The notes under the pieces: model-generated | The model's input: the letters and a program-made list of their open reading frames with translations, nothing else | Told to the model about the DNA's origin: nothing | Database searches by the model: none | Origin: Himantopus leucocephalus | Lineage: Eukaryota > Chordata > Aves > Charadriiformes > Recurvirostridae | Length of the DNA: 64,000 bases | Direction of reading: 5' to 3' | Assembly: GCA_003993805.1 (NCBI GenBank) | Contig: RSEF01000001.1 | Location: 181,370,102-181,434,101, forward strand | Translations under genes and position numbers: made by a program | Shown here: positions 52,701 through 64,000 of the stretch, one piece after another | Layout: the number at the start of each line of letters is the position of its first letter | Numbering within the stretch: position 1 is the first letter of the stretch

Positions 52701-54448
52701 CCATTGACTTTAACCCATTTAATATTTTGGCCTGGATACTTTTTAACTGTTCAAATAAATATTTGTAAAGAATAAAAAAATATCTACATGGCTGTTCAAT
52801 GTGATCCTTATTTATTTCATTTCAGTTGCCTTTATAGGTGGCTTCTGGTGATCTCATACTTGAAGATAAAATTTCTGTAGCATAGAAAGGTGTGCATCTC
52901 AGAAATTCCTTGGCTACTTGTTGCAAGAGTAAACTGATATTAAATAATGTTTAGGTCAAAAGGCTTTCTCAAAGAACCAATTTAAAAAAAATCCCCAGTA
53001 TTTACCCGAGTACATACCTACACCTGGACTTTAACGTTTAGAATTTTAAAACATACATATAGATACATAGCAGCGTATTAACCTCTTCTGTTTATAATAT
53101 ATTTGGCTGCCTTTGCTAGTGAGATAAGTTAGATAAGTCAGGCCCTGTGCTAGAAAGTTTTGCCTTGTACCATACCACAGTATACCAGTGATTATAATGC
53201 AAGCGGCTCTAGTAACTGGCTCAGGACCTTCCTTACTGCTTGCTTTGCTACATCGTTAAGGGATAGGAAAAAAGTAACGGTAAAGCATAAACTGTGCTGT
53301 AGGCTGGAATTGCTGTGAGGAATGGCATTAAACGATATTTCTGAGGATTATTCCGTACTCTCATTTCCCCCCTGCTCACACCGGTGCTCATACGAGACAC
53401 GCATTTCAGATTTGTGCAGTTTAAATTAATTGCTGTATAGCAAAGTAATCATTTCAATCACTTATGCGGTTGTGCGAGAGAAGGAATGAAATTAGAAGTT
53501 TAATTTCTGCTTTTTAAAATTATCATTTATTATTACAAGCATTATCTTGCGAAAATCGTACTACAGAACTAAGCAATCTGTATTTTAGTTTCCCAGTCCC
53601 TACCCAAAGGTTATTGTTTCCTCTGGAGAGAAGCATTACGGCCTACTTTGGAGAGAAGCGCTGAAGTATTCTTTTTTGCAAATTTTGTAGCAAAAGAGAG
53701 GTTGTATTTTAGCGGTCTGTGACTGGGTCATTACCCCAGTGAGACGTAGTATTTACAGGTGGGCTCACAAGCCCAGTGTCCAGTGTCTGTTTAATATGGT
53801 ATTTTTGGAAGCACTTAAAAACTGCTGGTCTGGGAGTGCAGTCACAGCCAAAAGTTTGAGGCCTGCTGTTGTATTTGTTAGTTGTATCGTATTTGAATAT
53901 CCCTCCAAAGGATTGTTCTTTAAAGATGCTAGTTTTAGCTTGTCAGTGATGTATATAAAAAAAGGAAGTATAGGTTATTGTATTGTTTAATGAGCACAGG
54001 ATGCAAACCAAAGTTCAGAGGTGCACCATCCCTTTTTCTGTGGCCTAATTTAGGGACTGTAACCAAATTTGTATAATGTAAAACTTCATATCCTTCCTCT
54101 AGGGTAAAAATATCATTGGAAGCAATCCATGTTATTGTCAATACCTTCTTAAGATCAAAACCTGCACAATTTGTAATAGTAGAAGAAGCTGAAATAAAAT
54201 TAAACCCTTGTGTTTATTCACCTTCTGATTTGAATTTTGGCTTTTGGTACATCTTCTCCTACCTGAAATAGCGGTTTTCTAAATAATATTGATCTGCCTA
54301 TGCAGAATGTAATTATCACATACTTGGTAATTCTCATTGCACTTGGAAGTGTTAGAAGTCAGCCTGTGAGGAGGGTTGGGAGGCTGGAACTGTTTGCTAA
54401 TCTTTATGTGGTCATGCAAAGAAAGGAAAACAACCTTGAGTCAAGCCA

Positions 54449-54468
54449 CTATATATATATATATATAT
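54449..54468 (+). repeat. (TA)n microsatellite
   Basis: About nine uninterrupted AT dinucleotides between tcaagccact and gttcaaaggc. Confidence 0.9.
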
Positions 54469-56037
54469 GTTCAAAGGCACCTCATGTGCCACCTCTTTGT
54501 TTTCCCTGGGATGGCAGAGATTCCTGATGTCTGTTCACCTTCTGCCTTCTCCCCGCTGGATTTTGCCTTCTGTCTCTCCCCATTGCTAGCCGAAAACATG
54601 GCAAGAGTGAACTCATTTTCCACTTAAAGGAGGTAAAGGAGACAACCAGAGGCTCTTGGAAGCAATGGTGGTAGCAATATTTACCTCAGCAGCCTGGGAT
54701 TATTTGCTAATTTGGTCTTTCCTGCTAAATTGCACTCTTCCTACGCTGGGCAGCAGCCTGGGCCCACTAGAATAGTAAGTTGTGCAGTTAATTCCTCTTG
54801 AGATCCATAAGACACTTCACACCTCTCAGAGTAGCTGAAAATCAGACAAGCAGGCACCTTTAAACTAATTACACTGAGCTTTTTCAAGCCTTCTCCATGG
54901 TCAGGGCAAAAATCTTGATTCAAAATGACTCGAGGGTTTGTGCTCCTCATGTGGCATCACAGGCTGAGGCCCAAGATTGCATCATTGCGTAAAATTTACC
55001 TGGTTTAATGCTTACTCTTTATTTTCTTTCATTTAGTTCTCTTTAATTTCCATCTCCGCCCCCTGGATCAGCCGTGTAGGGTAGGCAGCTCTTGTGAAGG
55101 TTGACACTGGCTTCTCTTCGCTGCCACCCAGGCTGGGGCAAAGGGATGTGAGTGGGCAGCAGCACTGTTCAGGGACCGCAGCAAAATTATCCTGCCTTAG
55201 GGAAGAGGGCAAAAACTTATGACGTTGCGTAAAGACACTATCTAATTTTGAGTTTTGAAGGCATTGCTGGACCATTTCTCTAATTGCTTTTGACAAAGAG
55301 AACTTTTCTTGTTTTTGTAGAACTTCCTTGTAAATGGCTGGATGGCAGAAATTTGGTTTGGTGGGAAGAGCACTTGGATTGCCTGCAGATGGCTCTGGGC
55401 TTGGGATTAAATGGGTTTAACAATTCATCTTCTCATTGATAAATGCCTTAATGCCTTGAAGTTTTGGGGAAAGAAAAATAAGTATTTTACCAGTGTTCAG
55501 CATTACTAACCTTTCTTCTAAAAACGCTTCCTAGAATGCCCACATCTCCTTGCTGTTATGTGTGAAATGAGAAATAAATGTCTGAGTTCTTTCATCTCTT
55601 ACTTTTAAATAGAAATTATAGACCTGTTTTTTTTCTGTTTTCTTTAGCATGGCAAACATTTGAGATCTAAAGGTTGTACAGTTATGTACATGTTCACCTA
55701 TTCATAGCCAGACACTTAAGGCACTGTTTTGAAGCTAGGTTAGATTTCTGAAAGCATGTATTTGTATCTCCAGTTAGATATGATGGTGTTATGTCTGCAG
55801 TTACTGGATACCAAGTTAGGATTTAGGTGGACATACAGAAGTAACTATCTAAATAGGATGAGAAACATTTTACTTGAAAAAGTTGGCAAACTTCAAATCA
55901 AACAAGAAGAATAGTACTCGGCAATGTTCAATGTTCATTACATCACCAGCATAAAGGAAGAGTAACAGTCTTAGTCCCTACAATAATGAAGAATCATAGA
56001 ATAATGTATATTAAATTTTGTTCATACTTCTTTGCAG

Positions 56038-56199
56038 GCCTGACAGCAGCAGCTGCAGCGGCAGCAGCTGCCACCAACGCCGCCATAGCAGAAGCAATGA
56101 AAGTGAAAAAAATTAAATTGGAAGCTATGTCCAACTATCATGCAAATAATAACCAGCATGGAGCAGACTCTGAAAATGGAGATCTGAATTCAAGTGTCG
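56038..56199 (+). CDS. DACH1: DACH1 internal coding exon B (alanine tract, lysine-rich and Asn/Ser-rich linker)
   Basis: The exon begins with two bases that complete the Gly codon split from exon A. It then has 53 full codons (LTAAAAAAAAATNAAIAEAM, then KVKKIKLEAM, ending GDLNSSV) and one base of the next codon. This matches vertebrate DACH1 directly after exon A's IIPPTG. Nine alanines (56046-56072) use mixed GCN codons. A lysine-rich segment follows, containing IKLE (56112-56123), which fits the SUMO-acceptor consensus. After that comes an Asn/Gln/Ser-rich, probably disordered tail. The acceptor is tttgcag ending at 56037; the donor gtaagt at 56200 is a strong consensus. The exon is 162 bp and phase 1 at both ends, so skipping it would keep the frame. 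The next DACH1 exon is not visible before 64000. The protein belongs to the nuclear SIX-EYA-DACH regulatory network. Confidence 0.97.
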
Positions 56200-59136
56200 G
56201 TAAGTCTCAGACACAGCATTATTATATGTCCATAGTGCCCTGATATTTTATTAAACAGGTTATCCTTCTGGACTTGCTTTTGAAGTCCTTGATTTGGTGT
56301 GAAAAGTTGCATATTTGTTTTCCTTTCCTTACTGGTTTTAGTTTTATTTTGTATCTGACCTTTACACCAGCATTCAGCGTTGTTGTTACTATTACAAAAA
56401 CATTCTTTCCTTTGCAGGTTACTTTTGCAGACTTGAGTTAATATTTTCCATGAAAGAAAGTGGTTTGATTGCTTAGAGTTCATTTTTCAAAGTACAGGTG
56501 GGGTGACAGATGATGGTGTCAAAGTGAAATTTAACAATGTCTCCTGCTCAGTGTGCTGGGTATCGACTTTAGGTAATTCAGAACACAAGCTTGAAAGCAA
56601 AATATTTCATACTTTCATGTGCCCTGTGACAAAAGGAAAACATACATACACAATAAATTATTGCCATGCTCTGCAGTTCCTATCATATTTTATTTTAATA
56701 AACACATTCTTAAAATGTAGTTAACAGGTTTTTCCATTTCTTAAGCACCCATCAGCAACTCTTGTTCTTTCTCAAAAAAGAATTGTTTGTGTATACTTTA
56801 TTCATTTGTTTGGACGATTTGTTTTGCTAAAGCATACTTCAAAGCTAAAGTAACTTTTTGTTGTTGTTGATTAAATCTTTAATCATCTGTGTGTGTCTGC
56901 TGTAAAATGTTTTGTTATGCCATTTCATTGTATTGGCTCCTTTTATCATGTTGAGACAGTATTAACTCAGCAACAGAAATTCAATGACAAAGAGGTACGT
57001 TCAGAAGACTGCAGGCAAGATTGGTGTATATTGGAAAAAAAAGGCTTAAGATAGGGATTTTTTTGTTTTTATTTTGTCTCTTTTTATTTAGTTTTGTTTA
57101 TCTTTTAGTTTTTCATCTCCTAAATACATTTGAAATGAGTCTTAGAGAGTTATGTACTATCCTTTACATAACTAAATATGTGTTTGTGAAGAGCATTTCT
57201 GTACAGTTCAGTAAGCATTGGTAGGCTATTATTTAGAAATAATGTGAATTGCCGTTCAGAGAACTGGTTCACCTAGGCACGCGCTATTTTAAATAACAAC
57301 AATATGTATGCATCACTGCATAAGGAGACAACAAGATTTTTTGGTTTACTTTTAAAGAAAATCTTAAAAAAATGCCTCTGGGATGGCGAAGAAAATAGCC
57401 TTAAATTAGTTGTGTTAGTACTCAGATACCGACATGTGCAGTCACTAGAATGTTAGTGGAAAGATTGTCCTCATGGAGAAAATATAAGAGCGGGTAGAGA
57501 GCAGGTGTCTTTGAAATCTGGGAGAAGGAGATAGGTACAAATGAAGTGGAAGGACCAGGTGGCCCCTAAGATACTGGAAGAAAAATGAAGTCATGAGAAA
57601 GAGTGAAAGGTGTAAATACAAACTGGGAGGATAAAGAGTCTTTATTAGAAGTAGCAGCTAGTTTAGATTTGAATTTCAGACCTAGATGCATGCATTATGT
57701 GAAATAAAATGTTCAAATACGGGATTATGGAACTGTTATTCTGCTTGGCAGTTCTAGTGACAAACCACTTGTACATCCATGGACATGGAAAAGTTAACAG
57801 GTAATCAACATGTAAACCATGTGGAGAGTGGATGGAGGGAATGTCTGAATTTCCTCTGAATAACAAAGAAAAATATCTATTTTGAAATCACTGAGGCATA
57901 ATTTAGATAACTAATCCGCTCTTCTTACACAGCTTAATCATTTTTCCTGTTTAAGAAAATACGTTCTAGCTATTTTAGCAGGGCAAAGTTAGCGAAATGA
58001 GATTATTTGTTGTCAAAATTTCCTCTCAGCCCCTTAACTTACTTGTTAACTTCAGTTAATTTCCTGCTTTAACTGAATGAAGAATTGAGTTCATATTGTT
58101 CAGAAAAAAATGGCTTTTCTGACTGGAGTGAATAGGATTCCAGTTGTCTCCATTCCATGAGAAATGGTTCTGGAAATACAGTGTGCTTGTCTGTGCGTCT
58201 GGTCTTGAGCTATACTCTTCCTATGGAGGTTTTTTCAAAAATAGTTTGCATTTATTTGTTTCTTTTATAGTGACCCCTATCTAGTGTCCAGTGTCAGTTA
58301 TGCCTGTGGAATCAGAGAAGCGATTCCTACTACCACTAATGCCAGGGTATATTAGGCACATGAAGAGTTAAGTCTCCATTTATTAGTTGCATTTTTGAAA
58401 ATTAGCATATTGTATTATCTTGACAAGAACTCATATTTCACCTTTGTAGTAGGTGTGTCCTTTTTTTCCCCCTGCATTTTTTTCAGATGTTTATTTATGT
58501 CTTTTCAAATAAATATTATCAAGTCCATATACCATTAACGTTTTAAATTATGGCTCGTTAGGCATGAATTTGAAATATTATGCTACTGAGTGTTGACAGG
58601 AAGAAGGAATAAACCAAAAGAAAATAACCTGATTTTGGTTTATATTTTAAATTATGTTGTGTGCCTGACCAAACTGAAAAGGAAGAAGCAAACTAACCAA
58701 CCAGGCTAAAAGCTTAACTGATGCATCTTAGCCTATGTGTAACAGGCATTCTGGTATATTAGGGTACATGGATTGATAATACCATGTTTTTAGGCTGTTC
58801 CAATGCCTTTGTAAAAGAAGATAAATAAAATACAGGCTCTTGAGTTGAATTGTCGGGTTTACTTCTGAATTGTCTTGCTTTTTGGTTTTAATCAGACGCT
58901 TAATGTGAATTATAGAAGTCATTTTTGTAGATGAACATTGTATAATTATACAGAGCACTACACAAATTTATTCACTATTTATTTATTAACTTGGTCCTTA
59001 GAAGCAATGGCCAAAACATTAGTGAGTGAAGAGAGTTGAAGGAAGCCAATGATACTAATAAGTAATTATTTTATATCCCTCAGTTTTGTACGGTAACCTT
59101 GACCTTGCATCCTCCCACCAGAATTATCATTTTAGA

Positions 59137-59168
59137 AGGGGGGGAAAAAACGGAAAAAAAAAAAAAAG
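59137..59168 (+). repeat. G-run/A-run homopurine tract
   Basis: Seven G followed by an A run, CGG, then a long A run. It may be error-prone in assembly. Confidence 0.75.
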
Positions 59169-59199
59169 AAATTACAGAGGAATCAGAGTGAGGTATTAG

Positions 59200-59480
59200 C
59201 ACACTGAGTAAAATATATGGCTGCAACGCCTTTCTCCCCCATCCACAATCAATTGGATTCTTTTAGTTTAATATTTACTTGCTAAGATGAGATGCTAGTC
59301 TGCATGGTGATAAACAGTCTGCTACTGGCATCTGAAGGTGACCTGTCAGTTCATATGGACAAATCTCCTGCTTACTGAAATGTACAAAATAAATCATTAA
59401 AGCAGGCAGGTGCTCATTCCCAGATTTAAATCACCATAGATTTATGATTTGAATTAATGCTTCATTTGGTCATAGAAATA
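59200..59480 (+). promoter_or_regulatory. Candidate conserved non-coding block (downstream intron)
   Basis: Non-repetitive stretch with ATCAATTG, gacctgtcag (MEIS/TGIF-type CTGTCA), AATCATTAAA and GAATTAATG motifs. Mixed homeodomain and TALE motifs are typical of developmental enhancers, but they also occur by chance in AT-rich DNA. Confidence 0.27.
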
Positions 59481-61007
59481 GATGCTGAGACAAATGATAT
59501 GCAGTGGTTGGGGCTTCCATACTGTAGCCATCCTAATATTGATTACTGAGATGTCTTTGCAATCTCTTGTTTATATCAAGTACTGTCTTGTGACAGCTTG
59601 GCTGATATGAGCTACATTGCAGATAAGAAGGAAAAATGTCCTGGGTTCTTTTTAGTGGCAATTCTACATACAACATGCAGGATAGATAAATTATTGGGTT
59701 TTTGTTTAAAAAATGAATTCCGTGTGGCAGCAAACAAAAAAAGATTATGCTGTGTGTGGGTTTTTTAAAATTTAATTGCAGAATTAAAAGAAAGAGAGTG
59801 ATAAGGTCAAACTTTAAATTTCATTGAAGAGGTTCTGCTCTTTGTCATATTAACATCTTAGGATGATATTAGGATCAGTTGTATGTTTACCGTCTAATAC
59901 TCCAAAGTTATAGATAGGTAGAGCAGCTCAATTATTTCCTTGCTGCTTAAGTACTTACTGCCCTGCTAGCATACTTCATTAACCTGCAGCAGCAAAAGAT
60001 AGAAGCCTTTGAAAATAAATATGTTTAAAGCTATTTCTGTGAGCTAGGCTTTGCTATCTATAACTTGGTAGGAAGTGAAGAACAGTCCCTATACTTTTGC
60101 TTCCCGAACATTTTATATAATGAAAACACTATGCATACACTTTAGGGAATACTCAAAGGATTTGTAAAGACCTTTGCCACTTGCTAAAACCTGACTCATA
60201 AAACTTGTAAACAACTATCAACAATAGTAAATTACTTGCTTAGTAGGAAATGAGTTCATATCTATTCAAAATGTGATCTCAAAACAGATGTCCCAAGAAA
60301 ATGTCATTGTTTAAACTACATTCATACAGAAAAAAAAATGCTATTATTTCTTTAAGGAAGTGAAGCAATCGTGAAGACTTTGGTGTTCTCAGTTTCTAAA
60401 CACAGTTAGGAAATACAAGGCAACATTTTACACTTGGCTAGCACATTAATCCATAAACAACCACAAAACGTGTTGAAAATTAAGAGGTTTTCTTGGCATG
60501 TTAGGTTTCCTATTCATCTGCATTACCTTGCAATATTTAAAATTATGAGACAAACGCAAGGTTTCCTGTGATCTGTTGTTCAAAACTAATGGTTGCTTGC
60601 ATACTATTATTCTTTTTTTTTTCATCCAGAATCAGAGATAAAATGATTTAGGTGAAATTATTTTTCTCCAGTGACCTTGCCCAATAATAGAACAGTACAA
60701 AATGCAGTCATTTCCTTTTTCTAAACACACATGTCTATTTTGAAGGAAAGAATTACTTTTATGGTTTCAGGAAAAAGTCTTGGAGACCTTGAAAAAGCAA
60801 ATAAAAGGAAACAGAGAATGCAGGCCACTGAGCACAGCTCTGCAGTTGCACATCTGATTCTCTGCCTTGGCAATGTTAATGAACCTCAAATCCTCCCTAT
60901 AATTAGATGAGGGAATTGCTTATATTTTCAAACAGATGATGCTGCTATAATGAAACGATTGACAGGGAACTTAAGAGTGTCTACAGTAGTCATTTGGTTT
61001 CCGGGTT

Positions 61008-61056
61008 TTGGGGTTTTTTTTCTTTTCTTTTTTTTTTTTCCTTTCTTTTTTTTTTA
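61008..61056 (+). repeat. T-rich low-complexity tract
   Basis: gttttggggttttttttctt followed by further T runs broken by C. No recognisable transposon is attached. Confidence 0.8.
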
Positions 61057-61214
61057 AGTGTAAAAAGAAGATTGGCTGTAGATACAGGTCCTGGGAGAGG
61101 TAGTAATTTACACAGAATGCTATGACAGGTGTCTTTGTATAGCACAGAAATAAAATGGAAGAGAAAGGAATGATGGGCAGGTACAGCAATTTTTTGGGAG
61201 GGGGTGTCCTGTGC

Positions 61215-61420
61215 TTATTCTGCTTGGGTTCTTTAAAAGGGGCCGAGACTCAAGAGATGGATCCGGATTGAGTGCACAGCTGTAACTGCTGATGAGCTAA
61301 TTGCTCCTTATCTCTCAGCCCCATTCATCTTCATTTTTTACCAATTACTGAGAATTATCTGTGTTCTCAGTTGGATATGAGAGTTAATCCTTTTTGGTTA
61401 AGCTGGCAGTACTGTGAGCA
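61215..61420 (+). promoter_or_regulatory. Candidate conserved non-coding block (downstream intron)
   Basis: Starts just after a T-rich tract and a G-rich patch. It contains an E-box CAGCTG (61277-61282), GAGCTAATTGCTC (near-palindromic homeodomain-type site) and CTTATCT (inverted GATA). No repeat or coding signature is visible. Confidence 0.28.
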
Positions 61421-64000
61421 GATTCCAAATCATAGGGTGAAAAAGCCAGAGCAAGCTTGTTCTCAAACTCTCTCCAGTTCAATGACAGTATCACTAGTTC
61501 ATAAGAATTTTTCTATTGTTTAACAGATTAAACACTGATTTTTTTTTTACTTTAGTACTTTTATTAATATGTATTTTTCTGTTAGTGTAAACTGAATGCA
61601 TATATTTCTAGATGGATGGATGTGCTCCCTTTCTAAAAATATGCACATACAAAAATGAAAATAAGATAAACAGTAACTAATACTGTTTGCAGTATTTCAG
61701 TGTTTATTGTATGCTACCTAAGAATTCTTTTAAAGACAAGACTGTACCTGTAACTTTGACATCATGGGACATAAGACAAATGATTGTCGGTGCCATGTAT
61801 CTACTTATGTAAACTTCTTTGAGATCTGTGGATGAAAAGTGTTGTCTAGGTGTTAGCAAAGGCATAATCATACAGCCTTAAGGACAAATGTGCTGTTGAG
61901 CACATCATATTTCAAGCTGAAGGAATGCTTTCATAAAGCTGTGCTTTGGGAACGCAGAGAGTACCAGAAACAGCTTGTTTGGTTATAGTCAGGTCACTAA
62001 ACTTTGTTTTGTAATTTTGCTTGTCTTCATGATGGCATGGAAAAAAAAATATATCTTGAATTTCATAGCTAAAACATAATGTTAGTCTATCAACCGAGAA
62101 TATAATTTCTCTGGATCTGCTTCCCTAGCCTTTAATTATGATTGTTAAATTTGCTAAACAAGGCAATGAATTGGATGTTATGATCTGAACTCCAGTTAGT
62201 AAATTAAAGGGATTATTAGCAAAGATTCAGCTTTTCATGTTGGACAGTCAGTTGTGTTACGAGTCCCTCATCTAGATTAAATCCTCACTGTGGGATTCAT
62301 TGGAGCAAATGTAGACATTTGTATCTGAGTTAGTCACCTTAGATTCAACAGACAGAAATAAGCAATTGTAGGGGTGATCCATCTCATCCTAAAGTAGATG
62401 GCAAAAGTAGGTCAGATAAATTGCACCTTAGAAGTGCTTAGTTGTGCGACTACTGAGTTTTTTGTTAGGGAAAGAAAGTTAAATGACTGAATCTTAGTCT
62501 CAGTGCATGCAATTAATATTTTCTGGAATAAGATTTGAATGAGTTAACAGGTCTTTTCCAAGACAGTGATACAGTAACGGCAAAATAGTGCCTGAGACAC
62601 AGTGAAATGGAGAAGAAAAAAAAAAATAAACCTACTCTTCAGAAACAGCAGGTGAGACATTTAGGTATTCACCCAGAAAACTATTTAGATAGAAAAATAC
62701 TCTCAAGTTTGTTCTGATTGTATAGGAATATCGCTTCTCAAAAGAGTGATTTTACCTATGCGAGACGTACTGAGAGAACAGGCTTCTAAAACTGCAGAAG
62801 CAAAAGCTTCCTGCGTGACATTAGTGCTCTGGGTCTGCTATGAAGCTGTATCAAGTTCATGGAAAAACCTAAATGATTAAGTCTATCTTGTCAAGCGAGA
62901 TAAAAAAAAAAAGCTATTTATATTGTTTGATCACATTTACTTTATTTCCTGTTCTATGCAAGATAATCCTAATTGGATAAATAGTTGGATAATTTAATCT
63001 TCAATGTGATTTTTTTCAAAATACGTGCTTTATTGTTATGGCCATTTTCCTTTTTAGTAGTGCCTTGTATGAAAATAATGAAATTGTTAAGCTTTTATGT
63101 AGTTTTGTTTCATTGTTATTTGTTATCGGCAGTAAATATACTTAAACATGATACTGTGGATGGGCTATATTAAAAAATGTAAGCTTAATACACACCTTAT
63201 TTTGTTAAGTTGGTATGAGAGTCTATAGGATCACCTTTCATAAATATTGATTAGAAGCTACATTTTAAAAAGAAAGCACTGAATTTTATGATTGTTAGCT
63301 CAATTTTGGAAGATAATGTCTATGGTAGAATATGTGGCAAGTGAACATATCTGTAACGTGTGAATTGAATTACCGTCATGAAAGTATGTATCTTTCCCAT
63401 GTTATAGACATGTAAATATGCTATATTATGCATAAAAATATTTTCTATATAGTCATAGAGACATTGAAGAAATAAAGAATTATTGTTGTCATTCATATGT
63501 ATAGCACAAAGGACCAAAAAAAGCTTCCTTCATTTTTGGAAGAGAATTTAAAAAGTGCATCCTTTTCTTATGGTGGTGTGTCTGTTCCAGAATGATGTGA
63601 ACTTGGCAACATTTCAATTTGGGCTTAAACCCCAACAGTCTACCTTCTAGAGACTAAGGCTGTATTTGCACACATACGATGCCTGCCTGTGCTATGGTGT
63701 CCGTGTTCGAGGGAGAATTTTTGGAGTTTCTCTGGGTAATGGGGAAAGGCAACCACAGGGCCCAAGTCAGGCATCTAGTGTCAGAAATCTTAAATCGAGT
63801 CTGTGCATGTATAACATTGCATATTGTGGCAGTTCTTAAAAACTCCACTTTATAGGCGTTTTCCCATCAACAATGTCAGCGGGATCTACATGTGGATACA
63901 TTGCCCTTGTCTCAAAGTTTGCATTCCAGTTTTAGAGGTTCAACTTGTTGTGATCAGGAAATCCCTTACCACATCTATGTGATAAAGCAGATAAATGAAG

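Larger units (their letters stand above)
18889..56037 (+). other. DACH1: Complete DACH1 intron between exons A and B (37,149 bp)
   Basis: The intron runs from donor gtagga at 18889 to acceptor tttgcag ending at 56037. It contains CR1 fragments near 21.5, 26.1, 33.8 and 43.2-43.8 kb, an N join in a 159-bp direct repeat at 23195-23513, a purine-rich stretch near 20.1-20.6 kb, a GA-rich tract near 28.9 kb and microsatellites near 33.7, 35.8, 40.4, 50.9 and 54.5 kb. Long non-repetitive stretches, notably 37.9-38.7, 48.9-49.3 and 52.4-52.7 kb, are listed separately as candidate regulatory DNA. No other exon or nested gene could be supported on either strand. Remaining stretches show nothing I can name. 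Confidence 0.95.
56200..64000 (+). other. DACH1: DACH1 intron downstream of exon B (5' part)
   Basis: Starts with the strong donor gtaagt. The next DACH1 exon is not present before the window ends. I saw no CR1 or other transposon here. There are homopurine/homopolymer tracts near 59.14-59.17 kb and a T-rich tract near 61.01-61.06 kb. Two non-repetitive blocks (59200-59480 and 61215-61420) are possible regulatory elements. Other stretches show nothing recognisable. Confidence 0.93.

Noticed and set aside
55990..56005. gaatcatagaataatg just upstream of exon B, resembling a CR1 tail
   Set aside because: Only about 12 bp fit and no CR1 body follows; too short to call an insertion.
56200..64000. 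Search for the next DACH1 exon (expected to begin with a GSSDGSWDKE-type peptide)
   Set aside because: No such coding sequence was found; the exon must lie beyond the window.
1..64000. CRISPR arrays, tRNA, rRNA, bacterial operons or integrated viral genes
   Set aside because: No regularly spaced repeats, cloverleaf genes, ribosomal sequence or viral coding regions were recognised on either strand.

Overview
The window looks like avian nuclear DNA. It is AT-rich and intron-dominated. Its only recognisable interspersed repeats are seven CR1 retrotransposon fragments, several with the octamer-type (ATTCTATG) or pentamer-type (TAGAA) 3' ends typical of bird CR1. I saw no Alu, L1 or B1/B2-like sequence and nothing bacterial. 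Four single N characters mark assembly joins.

The only gene I can support is DACH1 (dachshund family transcription cofactor), on the + strand, seen as two internal coding exons. Exon A (18773-18888, 116 bp) encodes the basic, Pro/Ser-rich linker that begins SRPGRPPKRTQS. Exon B (56038-56199, 162 bp) encodes a nine-alanine tract, a lysine-rich stretch and an Asn/Ser-rich tail. Both have canonical AG/GT borders and fit each other in phase (A ends after codon base 1, B begins with bases 2-3). They flank a complete intron of 37,149 bp. The rest of the window is the 3' part of the preceding intron (1-18772) and the 5' part of the following intron (56200-64000). About 0.4% of the window is coding.

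Region by region: 1-18772 is intron with three CR1 fragments, three N joins (6160, 8965, 13687), some hairpins, a back-to-back AP-1 palindrome (17335-17362) and a non-repetitive block abutting exon A. The 37-kb intron 18889-56037 holds four CR1 fragments (the longest keeps 165 uninterrupted codons of the reverse transcriptase C-terminus), an N join inside a 159-bp direct repeat (23354), several microsatellites and several non-repetitive blocks that are candidate regulatory elements. One of these, 52440-52700, has inverted CAGATGG E-boxes. The downstream intron 56200-64000 has no recognisable transposon and two further candidate blocks. From about 43.9 kb to the end I saw no substantial CR1.

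DACH1 introns in vertebrates are known to contain many conserved developmental enhancers. Without an alignment, the regulatory calls here are inferences and carry low confidence. I found no new gene system. The most useful observations are that three of the four single-N joins are flanked by abutting direct repeats (unmerged overlapping contig ends or true local duplications), that the fourth N replaces a missing CR1 segment, and several palindromic or paired transcription-factor motifs.
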